Source: an uncultured Lachnospiraceae bacterium (GTDB lineage: Bacteria; Bacillota; Clostridia; Lachnospirales; Lachnospiraceae). Taken from it: DNA of 28,537 bases. The stretch lies in NCBI GenBank assembly GCA_910585825.1, contig CAJUEY010000035.1:1-28537 (forward strand), read 5' to 3'. Of the stretch, positions 19,998 through 28,481 are shown one piece after another; the first letter of the stretch is position 1; each line of letters begins with the position of its first letter. A model generated the notes under the pieces. It ran no database searches. It was not told the DNA's origin and worked only from the letters and a program-made list of their open reading frames with translations. The position numbers were made by a program, and so were the translations under genes.

Positions 19998-21419
19998 TTA
20001 TTCGTCTTCCGCTTGATGTAAGGGCAGGGAAAATATGAATTCCGTGCCCACGCCTTCTGTACTGATCACATTAATGTTTTCGCTGTGAGACTGAATAATT
20101 TCTTTGACAATTACAAGACCCAGACCGGTTCCTTTTTTATCTTTGCCACGAGAGAGATCTGTCTTATAAAAGCGCTCCCAGATTTTTCCAATACATTCTT
20201 TGGGAATGCCGATGCCTCGATCTTTTACAGATACAAAAATCTTTTCGTTTTTTACAGTTGTTTCTACCGTAATAATTGAATCCCCATAAGAAAATTTGAT
20301 CGCGTTATCAATCAGATTGTATATCACACGCTGAATTTTACTCATATCTGCTCTGGTATAAAGAACCTGTCCTGTAAGGATCAGTTCAATGGAAATGCGT
20401 TTTTCCTTACAGATTCCTTCAAATGTCCGGGCGGTCATTTTGATGACGTTGTTAATGTCAAATCTGGTGATATCCAACATAACGCCCCGCCTTTCGTATT
20501 TGTTTAGTTCCAGAAGACTGGCGGTTAGTTTGTTTAGGCGTTCTGTTTCAAAGAGAATGATTTTTAAATATTTTTCCTGATTGGATGTGGGAATGGTGCC
20601 GTCTAACATTGCTTCGATGTAGCCTTTGATCGAGGTGAGCGGCGAACGAAAATCATGAGATACATTGGAGACAAATTTGCGTTGATCTTCTTCCAGGGTA
20701 TTTAATTCATTTGCCATATATGTCAGTGAGGCCGCCAAACGACCGATTTCGTCATCTGTATGGATATCCAGGGGTATTTCAAAATCGCCTTCTGCATAGC
20801 GGGCAGCGGCTTTTGAAATCTTGTGGACAGGGCGTATAAATATTATGGTATATAGAGCAAGCAGTATAAATGCACAGATAAGCAAGACCACAAGAGTGAT
20901 GTAGGAAATATATAAAAAGCCCTGATTGTAGGAAGAAAGTAAATGCAGGGGTTTGTGTATAATGACATATCCCCGGACTTTATAATTTACGGAAATTGGT
21001 GCATATACGCTTAGCTGTTCTTCGTTAAAATAGTCGTAAAAAAAACCGGTTTGATAATAATGCGTTTTAAAATCGCTGATGTTAAAATCTGGAATGGTTT
21101 CTAAATTAGAGGAGTCGGAGCTTTTTGTAGAATCAACTAAAATATTGCCTTCTCGGTCAATTACCCAGATCTGGGCAGCCAGATAGGTATGTATGACTTT
21201 GAGGCGGGATTCAAAATCTGACAGCGTAATATAGTTGCTGTAGTAGCTTACGGCATAGTCAGATGCAATGAGATTGGCTTCTTTGTAGAGGTTGGATATC
21301 TCATTTTTTTTGATGTATTGATAGGAAAAATAGGAAGTAATGGTAGATACTACGGTAAAACCCAGAATTCCAAATAATAAATAACCAATAATCAGTTTTG
21401 GGTAAATTGTTTTTTTCAT
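19998..21419 (-). CDS. sensor histidine kinase (HAMP, HisKA, HATPase)
   Basis: A 473-aa membrane kinase. TM1 is about residues 8-34, an extracytoplasmic sensor domain spans about 35-165, TM2 about 168-196, and HAMP about 195-250. The phosphoacceptor His255 lies in SNVSHDFRSPLTS. The ATPase has an N box with Asn372 (DNAIKF), G1 DRGIGIP (400-406), an F box WERFYK and G2 GTGLGL (430-435). The ligand is not predictable; architecture resembles Firmicutes class I kinases of the PhoR/ResE/WalK group. Encoded just after its response regulator (6 bases). It converges on lgt with a 6-base gap and no terminator between them. Confidence 0.95.
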   Translation of the reverse strand: MKKTIYPKLIIGYLLFGILGFTVVSTITSYFSYQYIKKNEISNLYKEANLIASDYAVSYYSNYITLSDFESRLKVIHTYLAAQIWVIDREGNILVDSTKSSDSSNLETIPDFNISDFKTHYYQTGFFYDYFNEEQLSVYAPISVNYKVRGYVIIHKPLHLLSSYNQGFLYISYITLVVLLICAFILLALYTIIFIRPVHKISKAAARYAEGDFEIPLDIHTDDEIGRLAASLTYMANELNTLEEDQRKFVSNVSHDFRSPLTSIKGYIEAMLDGTIPTSNQEKYLKIILFETERLNKLTASLLELNKYERRGVMLDITRFDINNVIKMTARTFEGICKEKRISIELILTGQVLYTRADMSKIQRVIYNLIDNAIKFSYGDSIITVETTVKNEKIFVSVKDRGIGIPKECIGKIWERFYKTDLSRGKDKKGTGLGLVIVKEIIQSHSENINVISTEGVGTEFIFSLPLHQAEDE

Positions 21420-21425
21420 AAAAGA

Positions 21426-22130
21426 TCACCCGGTCACTTCAAACTTGTAGCCAATTCCCCAGACAGTGGAGAGGCTCCAAAAGTCATTGTCCTTTACTTT
21501 TTCCCGAAGACGCTTTACATGAACGTCTACCGTCCTAGTGTCGCCAATATATTCATAGCCCCATATATGGTCTAAAAGCTGTTCTCTGGTAAAAACCTGA
21601 TTTGGAGAAGACGCCAGAAAATATAATAGTTCTAATTCTTTTGGGGGCATGTCTACAGGCTGTCCGTTATAAACAACGGAATAATTTGACAGATTTACTA
21701 CAAGCCCTGGATATTTGACGCATTTCATGCCGGAGGCTGTTGACATGCTTTTGGAGGAGGGCTGATAGCGCCGCAATACAGCTTTGACACGAGCCACCAG
21801 TTCTTTGGAATCGAAGGGTTTCATAATGTAATCATCGGCTCCCAGTTCCAGCCCCAGAACTTTATCAAAGATTTCTCCCTTGGCGGAAAGCATAATAATC
21901 GGAGTATCGGATTTTGCCCGAATCTCACGGCAGACCTGATAGCCGTCAATGCCGGGGAGCATTAAATCCAAAAGAATCAGATTCGGCATGTATTGTTCAA
22001 AGGCGGCCAGAGCCTCCTCACCGTCGTTTACGGTTTTGGTGTCAAAACACTCTTTGGTCAGATAGAGAGAAATCAGTTCTGCAATATTCGTATCATCATC
22101 TACAATTAGGATTTTTTGTCGTGCGACCAT
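21426..22130 (-). CDS. response regulator, OmpR/PhoB family
   Basis: A 234-aa transcription factor. The receiver domain (1-120) has the acidic pocket IVDDD (9-13), phosphoacceptor Asp55 in LLDLMLPG and Lys104 in MKPF. The winged-helix domain (about 135-232) contains PPKELELLYFLASSPNQVFT, RTVDVHVKRLREKV and the end TVWGIGYKF. It begins 14 bases after the mutS2 stop, with AGGAGGT upstream, and overlaps no other gene. The partner kinase follows. Target genes are unknown. Confidence 0.96.
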   Translation of the reverse strand: MVARQKILIVDDDTNIAELISLYLTKECFDTKTVNDGEEALAAFEQYMPNLILLDLMLPGIDGYQVCREIRAKSDTPIIMLSAKGEIFDKVLGLELGADDYIMKPFDSKELVARVKAVLRRYQPSSKSMSTASGMKCVKYPGLVVNLSNYSVVYNGQPVDMPPKELELLYFLASSPNQVFTREQLLDHIWGYEYIGDTRTVDVHVKRLREKVKDNDFWSLSTVWGIGYKFEVTG

Positions 22131-22144
22131 AAGTACCTCCTGTC

Positions 22145-24529
22145 TTATTCTTTAAATTCTGCGATGGTAACGCCGGCATCTCCTTCGCCAAATTCACCGA
22201 GGCGGTAGGACTTGATATACTTCTGGCGTTTCAGGTGTTTTTGAACAGCGCTCCGCAGGGCGCCTGTGCCCTTGCCATGCACAATGCGGACAGATGGCAG
22301 ATGGGAAATATAAGCATCATCTAAATATTTATCCAATAGGGCAATGGCTTCGTCTGTCGTTTTTCCGATTAAATTGATTTCGGCAGAAATGGAAGCTGAT
22401 TTGTTCATCTTCATCGTTCCAACCTTGGTTTTGCCGAATTTTTTGCCGGAAAAAGAAGGTTCATCCTCCAATAGAGCCAGATCATTGATGTTGACCAGAG
22501 AGCGTAAAATTCCCATTTGAACGTATAAGTCTCCTTTGGCATTGGGCAAAGTGTGTACTGTTCCTTTTAAATTCATGGAAAGCACCTGTACAGAGTCCCC
22601 AATACGTAAATTTTTGGGAGTTTTTTTATTTTGCACTGTGGGACTTTGTTTGGGAGAAAGCTGTTTCTGGGTGTCGGATAGTTTGTTTCGCAGTCGAGTG
22701 CGTTCCTTTTCCATTTCACTGGCGGTTGCATGATTCTGACCGAACTTGTTAAAATTCCGAATGCTTTCATCGGCGAAATCTTTGGCATTCTGTATAATAG
22801 CAAGGGCCTGTTCGTTGGCTTCTCTTAAAATTTTGTCACGGCTTTTATCCATGCGATCCTGTTTTTCTTCTAGTTTTTGTTTTAAAGAAGAAATTTCTTT
22901 TTTGTATACAGCAATTTCTTCCTGTTCCTGTTCAAGCGTCTTTCTGCTGATTTCAAGATCCGAAATGAGGTCTTCAAAGCTGGTCTTGGATTCCGTAATC
23001 CGGCTCTTGGCGTCTTCAATAAAGGAAGAGTCCAGGCCGATTTTAGAAGAAATAGCAAATGCATTGCTTTTTCCGGGAATTCCGATTAAAAGACGGTAGG
23101 TCGGACTTAAAGTTTCTACAGAGAATTCACAGCAGGCATTTTCCACACCTTCTGTGGAGAGAGCAAAAACCTTAATTTCACTGTAATGGGTGGTTGCCAT
23201 AGTGCGGATGCCTTGTTGGTGCAGGTTTGCCAGAATAGAAATCGCTAAGGCAGCGCCTTCCGTCGGATCGGTACCGGCGCACAACTCATCAAATAGAACA
23301 AGGGATTTGTCAGTGGCATTTTCCAGTATGGAAACAATATTAGTCATGTGAGAGGAAAATGTACTCAAATTTTGTTCAATGCTTTGTTCATCGCCGATAT
23401 CTGCAAACACATCTTCAAATACGGCAAGCTCGGAACGGTCATTTGCCGGAATGTGGAGGCCGGCCTGTCCCATCAGAACGAAAAGACCTGTGGTTTTAAG
23501 GGAAACGGTTTTGCCGCCGGTATTTGGTCCGGTGATAATCAGCTGGTCGAATTCGTCGCCTAAAACTACGTCAATCGGCACGACTGTTTTGGGATTTAAA
23601 AGAGGGTGCCGGCCTTTGCGGATATAGATTTTGCCGTTTGTGTTAAAAATGGGGGCAGTGCCGTTGTGCAGTTTCGCCAACTGTGCTTTTGCAAATATAA
23701 AATCCAGTGTGGTAAGAGTCCGGTAATTATCATTTAGAAAAGCGGCATATTCAAAAACACGGCTGCTTAAATTGGAAAGAATTACTTCGATTTCTTTGGA
23801 CTCTTTCAAAAACAGTTCCCTTAATTCGTTGTTTAGATTGACAACAGCAGAGGGTTCAATAAACAGAGTAGAACCGCTGGAAGACTGATCATGAATCATG
23901 CCGGGAATCTGGTTCTTGGCTTCGGATTTTACAGGAAGGCAGTATCGGCCGTCGCGGGTAGTAATCACGGAATCCTGAAGGTAACCGCTGTTATTGGCCT
24001 GTACCATAATTTTGTTGATTTGATTTCGGATTCGCTCATTCATACCGCCGATAGAACGGCGAATGGATTTTAAGGCGCTGCTGGCATCGTCGCTGATTTC
24101 GTCTTCCGAGAGGATGCAGCGTTTAATCTCGTCGTTTAGGGGCGTCAGAGGCTCTAACAGATGAAAGAGTTCTGTCAAGGAATCTCTTTTGGAATCCTCC
24201 CGTGTGGAACGGCTGAAATTTTTGGCTCGTTTTGCGGCTTCTAAAAGAGAGCTGATCTGAAGCAATTCTGTGATATTTAAGCTGCCGCCGATTTCGAGGC
24301 GTTTGATATAAGCGCCTACCGGGTGAATGCCGGAAAAAGAAAGACTGCCCTTTTCAAAAATGCGCGTCAGAGCGTCGGCTGTCTGTTGTTGTGCTTTATT
24401 TATAGAAGAAATATCCGTCATAGGCAGAAGATGAGCGCACTGCTCTTTGGCAGCTTTGCTGTATGCAAATTCTGTCAGAGTATGGATAATCTTATCGTAT
24501 TCTAATGTGTGTAATGCTTTTTGGTTCAT
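22145..24529 (-). CDS. mutS2: MutS2 family ATPase with Smr domain
   Basis: A 794-aa protein. Homologues act in DNA recombination control (H. pylori) and in rescue of collided ribosomes (B. subtilis MutS2/RqcU). The ATPase has Walker A GPNTGGKT (334-341) and Walker B LVLFDE (410-415), with the family block THYSEIKVFA (447-456). A long coiled coil covers about 505-625, a KOW-like segment about 641-690, and the Smr domain about 716-794 with HGKGTGALR (751-759). The first Smr motif, usually LDLRG, reads INLIG. The start has GAGGAC upstream. First gene of the minus-strand set. Confidence 0.96.
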   Translation of the reverse strand: MNQKALHTLEYDKIIHTLTEFAYSKAAKEQCAHLLPMTDISSINKAQQQTADALTRIFEKGSLSFSGIHPVGAYIKRLEIGGSLNITELLQISSLLEAAKRAKNFSRSTREDSKRDSLTELFHLLEPLTPLNDEIKRCILSEDEISDDASSALKSIRRSIGGMNERIRNQINKIMVQANNSGYLQDSVITTRDGRYCLPVKSEAKNQIPGMIHDQSSSGSTLFIEPSAVVNLNNELRELFLKESKEIEVILSNLSSRVFEYAAFLNDNYRTLTTLDFIFAKAQLAKLHNGTAPIFNTNGKIYIRKGRHPLLNPKTVVPIDVVLGDEFDQLIITGPNTGGKTVSLKTTGLFVLMGQAGLHIPANDRSELAVFEDVFADIGDEQSIEQNLSTFSSHMTNIVSILENATDKSLVLFDELCAGTDPTEGAALAISILANLHQQGIRTMATTHYSEIKVFALSTEGVENACCEFSVETLSPTYRLLIGIPGKSNAFAISSKIGLDSSFIEDAKSRITESKTSFEDLISDLEISRKTLEQEQEEIAVYKKEISSLKQKLEEKQDRMDKSRDKILREANEQALAIIQNAKDFADESIRNFNKFGQNHATASEMEKERTRLRNKLSDTQKQLSPKQSPTVQNKKTPKNLRIGDSVQVLSMNLKGTVHTLPNAKGDLYVQMGILRSLVNINDLALLEDEPSFSGKKFGKTKVGTMKMNKSASISAEINLIGKTTDEAIALLDKYLDDAYISHLPSVRIVHGKGTGALRSAVQKHLKRQKYIKSYRLGEFGEGDAGVTIAEFKE

Positions 24530-24600
24530 TTTATTAAGTCCTCATTTTTATATAATGGAATATCATGATCTATTCAGTTTCTGGTTTTATAATAACTATT

Positions 24601-24629
24601 ATTATACATGATCTTTGATTGCTTTAAAA
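24601..24629 (-). promoter_or_regulatory. possible minus-strand promoter for mutS2
   Basis: On the minus strand a perfect -10 TATAAT lies at 24606-24601. The box 17 bases upstream, TTTTAA (24629-24624), matches the -35 consensus at only three positions, so this call rests mainly on the -10. It is back-to-back with the plus-strand promoter at 24645-24673, inside the 198-base divergent intergenic region. Confidence 0.35.
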
Positions 24630-24644
24630 GGAGAAAATAAAATC

Positions 24645-24673
24645 TTGCATACCGTTTCCATTACTCGTATAAT
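24645..24673 (+). promoter_or_regulatory. sigma-A type promoter of the HtrA-like gene
   Basis: TTGCAT (24645-24650) and a perfect TATAAT (24668-24673) are 17 bases apart. The predicted start near 24680 leaves a leader of about 48 nt. It would drive the HtrA-like, YhaM-like and RlmD-like genes. Confidence 0.8.
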
Positions 24674-24727
24674 AGGATAAAGGAGTCGGTTCATGCCTGA
24701 AAAATACGGTTAAGGAGAAGTAACGGT

Positions 24728-26023
24728 ATGGCAGAAGAGAAAGAGGAATTTTCGTTTATCAGCGAAAAGATTAAAGAAAAACCGGTGAATAAAAAACGTC
24801 TGTTCAAACATGGAATATATACAGTGGGATTTGCTGTTTTGTTTGGAACAGTGGCATGTTTTGTGTTTACATTTATGCATCCTATTCTGGAGAATTTGCT
24901 GCATCCAAAGGAGAATCCTACGATTTCCATTCCGGAGGATGAGTTGGGAACGGAATGGCAGACGGAGGAGACGGAACTTCCTGTGGAAACAGAAGAGGCG
25001 GACGAGACAGAAGAGGTAGACGAAACAGAAACACCGATTGTAAAGGAGTTGGAGCTTTCTGACTATCAGATGCTGCAAAACAAAATTTATGCAATCGGCA
25101 AAGAAGCAAACCGTTCCATTGTAACGGTAACAGGAGTTGTCAGTGATACGGACTGGTATAATAATTCTTATGAGAACAGAGATCTGGCTTCCGGTGTGAT
25201 TATTGGAGACAATGGAAGTGAGCTTTTGATTCTGACCGAACATAAAGTCGTAAAGGATGCCGGGCAGATTCATGTTACATTTATTGACGATGTTACCGTA
25301 AATGCATATTTGAAAAAATATGATGGAAACACCGGAATTGCAATTTTATCCGTGGCGTTGGAAGACGTGGGAGAAAGTACCAGAAACAGGATTTTGTATG
25401 GAGCGCTTGGCAATTCAAACACCGTAGCCCAAGGAAATATTGCGATTGCGATTGGCAGTCCTCTTGGAACGAATTATTCGATCGGTACCGGCAACATTAC
25501 TTCTGTTGGCAATGTGATTCAGACGATTGACGCAACATATACTGTATTTACAACGGATATCGTGGGCAGCAGCAACAGCAGCGGCGTGCTGTTGAATTTA
25601 AACGGAGAAATTGTAGGACTGGTTATGCAGGATTACAGTGGAAACGGAGACGACAATACGCTGACAGCTATTTCCATATCCGAGGTGAAAAAGCTGATTG
25701 AAATGCTTTCAAATGGAAAAGATATTCCTTATTTAGGGCTTAGAGTAGTGACAGTTACAGATAAGATTGCCGCAGATTATGAGCTGCCGAAGGGGATATT
25801 TGTCAAAGAAGTATTGCTGGATTCACCGGCCTTTGAGGCAGGACTTCAGAATGGAGATGTTATTGTGGAAATAGGAGGAGAAGAAATCAGTACTATTGAT
25901 GCATATGAGGAAAAAGTGCTGGCATTGCAGCCAGGATCTATGATACCGGTTATTGTGAACCGACAGGGAATGAATGAATATCTTCGGCTGGAGTGCCGTG
26001 TTACGGTCGGGATACTTCAATAA
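24728..26023 (+). CDS. membrane-anchored HtrA/DegP-like protein with PDZ domain, degenerate protease
   Basis: A 431-aa protein. A cytosolic basic N-terminus precedes one TM (about 28-50), then an acidic linker (about 65-105; ETEEADETEEVDET). The trypsin-like domain (about 115-325) keeps His172 (LTEHKVV) and Ser284 in SNSSG where HtrA has GNSGG. The Asp of the triad, normally in DxxTDLAVL, is Gly203 in DGNTGIAIL. A PDZ domain (about 335-428; PKGIFVKEVLLDSPAFEAGL, NGDVIVEIGGEEI) follows. It is therefore outward-facing and probably proteolytically inactive or strongly altered; a chaperone or scaffold role is possible. TAAGGAGAAG precedes the ATG. Confidence 0.85.
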   Translation: MAEEKEEFSFISEKIKEKPVNKKRLFKHGIYTVGFAVLFGTVACFVFTFMHPILENLLHPKENPTISIPEDELGTEWQTEETELPVETEEADETEEVDETETPIVKELELSDYQMLQNKIYAIGKEANRSIVTVTGVVSDTDWYNNSYENRDLASGVIIGDNGSELLILTEHKVVKDAGQIHVTFIDDVTVNAYLKKYDGNTGIAILSVALEDVGESTRNRILYGALGNSNTVAQGNIAIAIGSPLGTNYSIGTGNITSVGNVIQTIDATYTVFTTDIVGSSNSSGVLLNLNGEIVGLVMQDYSGNGDDNTLTAISISEVKKLIEMLSNGKDIPYLGLRVVTVTDKIAADYELPKGIFVKEVLLDSPAFEAGLQNGDVIVEIGGEEISTIDAYEEKVLALQPGSMIPVIVNRQGMNEYLRLECRVTVGILQ

Positions 26024-26033
26024 AACGGACGGA

Positions 26034-26102
26034 TAAAATGACCTTCGGGCATCCCTTTATGTGCGAAAGAGAATGCGCAAGAAAGATGAAAGGAGAACTG
26101 CA
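26034..26102 (+). repeat. UUCG-hairpin element upstream of the YhaM-like gene (family 2, copy 2)
   Basis: ATGACC TTCG GGCAT folds with CC/GG closed on the TTCG tetraloop and ATG/CAT flanking across a bulged A. After CCCTTTA a second stem TGTGCG (26060-26065) pairs with TGCGCA (26074-26079), two of six pairs being G-T. GAAAGGAGAA-TGC follows, matching the rplB Shine-Dalgarno block in copy 1. Here that Shine-Dalgarno is about 21 bases from the actual start at 26118, too far for normal use. Confidence 0.55.
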
Positions 26103-26117
26103 AACGCAGGAAAAACT

Positions 26118-27065
26118 ATGAAATATATTGAAACATTTCGGGAGGGTGAAAGAATCAATGAGATCTTTCTCTGTAAGTATAAGCAGTCTGCTGTTACAAG
26201 AAACGGGAAGCCCTATGAGAACGTGATTTTACAGGATAAAACAGGAACTGTAGATGCAAAAATCTGGGACCCGGGTTCCCAGGGGATAGAATCATTTGAA
26301 ACATTAGACTATATTAGCGTAGTGGGAGATATTACCAGTTTTCAGGGAACCTTACAGATGAATATTAAAAGGGTTCGGAAGGCGCAGCCGGGAGAATATA
26401 CGGAGGCTGATTATCTTCCTGTCAGCAGCAGGAACATTGCAGAGATGTATACAGAATTAAAAGGCTATATCAATACAATTAAGAATCCATATCTGCAAAA
26501 GCTGTTAGCGGTATTTTTTCAGGAGGATGAGGAGTTTGCAAGGCGTTTTTGCTCTCATTCGGCAGCAAAAAGCGTACATCATGGTTTTGTAGGAGGGCTT
26601 TTGGAGCATACACTTTCTGTTACGCGGTTGTGCGCTATGTTCTGTGAGCAGTATTCTATCCTAAATCGCGACCTTTTGTTGACGGCAGCAATGTTCCATG
26701 ATATTGGAAAACTGGATGAATTATCGGATTTTCCGGCAAATGATTATACGGATGAAGGACAACTGCTGGGACATATTATGATTGGAACAGAAAAGGTAGG
26801 TGCATGTATACGGACAATTCCCGGATTCCCCAATAAGCTGGGGAATGAATTAAAGCACTGTATACTGGCACATCACGGAGAACTGGAATTTGGCTCGCCG
26901 AAAAAGCCGGCGCTGGTGGAGGCAGTTGCTTTGCATTTTGCAGATAATATAGATGCAAAAATGGAAACTTTAAAAGAGGCATTTGCAAATGTGCCAGAGG
27001 GAAATACAGAATGGCTGGGTTATAATCGGCTGTTGGAGTCGAATATCCGAAAAACCGGTAAGTAG
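26118..27065 (+). CDS. 3'-5' exoribonuclease YhaM-like (OB-fold + HD domain)
   Basis: A 315-aa protein with an OB-fold nucleic-acid-binding domain (about 8-90; KPYENVILQDKTGTVDAKIW) and a metal-dependent HD domain (about 145-285) with ligands visible at His164 (LLEHTL), His194-Asp195 (FHDIGK), His219, His252-His253 (AHHGELEFG) and Asp276 (FADNID). B. subtilis YhaM is a 3'-5' exonuclease with the same order. ATG 26118 is chosen because MKYIETFREGERI is the family-like start; its nearby ribosome binding site is weak (GCAGG, 7 bases), with AAAGGAG farther off. The rlmD-like gene follows after 8 bases. Confidence 0.9.
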   Translation: MKYIETFREGERINEIFLCKYKQSAVTRNGKPYENVILQDKTGTVDAKIWDPGSQGIESFETLDYISVVGDITSFQGTLQMNIKRVRKAQPGEYTEADYLPVSSRNIAEMYTELKGYINTIKNPYLQKLLAVFFQEDEEFARRFCSHSAAKSVHHGFVGGLLEHTLSVTRLCAMFCEQYSILNRDLLLTAAMFHDIGKLDELSDFPANDYTDEGQLLGHIMIGTEKVGACIRTIPGFPNKLGNELKHCILAHHGELEFGSPKKPALVEAVALHFADNIDAKMETLKEAFANVPEGNTEWLGYNRLLESNIRKTGK

Positions 27066-27073
27066 GTAATGGT

Positions 27074-28480
27074 ATGCAGAAAAATGATTTGATAGAGTTG
27101 ATAATAGAAGATATCGCTGACGATGGAGCGGGGATCGGAAAATATAATGGGATGATATATTTTGTCAAAGATACCGTTGTGGGAGATTTCGTACTGGCGA
27201 AAATTATAAAACAAAAAAAGACGTATGGATATGCGCGGTTAATGGAAATTAAGGAGGCTTCCCCGATTCGGGTGGAGCCCCGTTGTTTATATGCCCGTTC
27301 CTGCGGCGGATGCCAGATTCAGGAAATGGAGTACCAGAAACAACTGGAATTTAAACAGAATAAAATCAAGAATGTTTTAGTCCGGATCGGGGGATTTGAA
27401 GAAACATTTTTGGAGTGTGTTCTGGAGCCGATTGTAGGTATGGAAGAACCCTTTGCTTATCGGAATAAAGCACAGTTTCCAGTGGGGAGAAACGCAGCGG
27501 GAGAGATTGTCGCCGGATTTTATGCAGGAAGGACACATAATATTATTGCGAATACAGATTGTGCTCTGGGAGTGCCTGAAAATAAAATCATTTTGGAAAC
27601 AGTGCTTTCCTATATGAAGGAATTCGGTGTAAGCGCTTATGATGAAAAGATAAAAAGCGGACTGGTGCGTCATGTGCTTATTCGGTATGGGTTTGATTCA
27701 AAAGAAATTATGGTGTGCGTGGTAATTAATGGAAATCGGCTGCCGGCGGAAACAGTACTGATAGAGCGTCTGCGTGAAATGGAAGGAATGAAAAGCATTG
27801 CGGTGAATGTCAATCGTAAGAATACGAATGTGATTTTGGGCGACTGTACCAGAACAATTTGGGGAGAAGATTCGATTGTGGATGCACTGCATCTGAGGAA
27901 TACAGAGGATTTTTGCCGCTTGGAGGAGAAGACCGTATATCGGATTTCACCCCGGTCTTTTTATCAGGTGAATCCTCTGCAGACAGAAAAATTGTATTCT
28001 CTGGCGTTGGATTATGCAGGGCTGACCGGAAAAGAGATTGTATGGGATTTGTATTGCGGGATTGGAACGATTTCTTTGTTTTTGGCCAGGCGTGCAAAGT
28101 GGGTGTATGGCGTAGAGGTTGTACCGGAGGCGATTGCGGATGCAAAAGAGAATGCGAAGTTAAATGGGATTGGGAATGTTACGTTTTTGACGGGGAAGGC
28201 AGAAGAGGTACTGCAGAAGGATGAGGCAGGAGAGATGATGCTCATGGCGGATGTGATTGTGGTAGATCCGCCGCGGAAGGGGTGCGATAAGAAGTGTCTG
28301 GAGACGATGCTTCGGGTGCAGCCGGAGCGGATAGTGTATGTCAGCTGTGACCCGGCTACGCTTGCACGGGATTTAAGAGTGTTGTGCGATGGTGGGTATG
28401 AGGTGAAGAAGGTGCGTGGTGTGGATCAGTTTGGGCATACGGTGCACGTTGAGACGTGCGTACTTTTGGGTAGGAAATAG
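27074..28480 (+). CDS. rlmD: 23S rRNA (uracil-5-)-methyltransferase, RlmD/RlmCD family
   Basis: A 468-aa SAM-dependent RNA m5U methyltransferase. An N-terminal TRAM domain (about 1-60) is followed by a 4Fe-4S cluster motif with Cys71, Cys77, Cys80 and Cys163. The Rossmann core shows DLYCGIGTISL (325-335), VVDPPRKGCD (397-405) and the catalytic Cys425 in YVSCDPATLARD, with the base Glu460 in HVET. In Gram-positives one such enzyme can modify both U747 and U1939; which applies here is not visible. The start has only a weak GTAGGT upstream, suggesting coupling to the YhaM-like gene. Confidence 0.93.
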   Translation: MQKNDLIELIIEDIADDGAGIGKYNGMIYFVKDTVVGDFVLAKIIKQKKTYGYARLMEIKEASPIRVEPRCLYARSCGGCQIQEMEYQKQLEFKQNKIKNVLVRIGGFEETFLECVLEPIVGMEEPFAYRNKAQFPVGRNAAGEIVAGFYAGRTHNIIANTDCALGVPENKIILETVLSYMKEFGVSAYDEKIKSGLVRHVLIRYGFDSKEIMVCVVINGNRLPAETVLIERLREMEGMKSIAVNVNRKNTNVILGDCTRTIWGEDSIVDALHLRNTEDFCRLEEKTVYRISPRSFYQVNPLQTEKLYSLALDYAGLTGKEIVWDLYCGIGTISLFLARRAKWVYGVEVVPEAIADAKENAKLNGIGNVTFLTGKAEEVLQKDEAGEMMLMADVIVVDPPRKGCDKKCLETMLRVQPERIVYVSCDPATLARDLRVLCDGGYEVKKVRGVDQFGHTVHVETCVLLGRK

Positions 28481-28481
28481 T

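Noticed and set aside
27859..28224. Plus-strand frame within the rlmD-like gene
   Set aside because: It lies in another frame under conserved methyltransferase motifs and is glycine/arginine/cysteine-rich as expected of a shadow frame.
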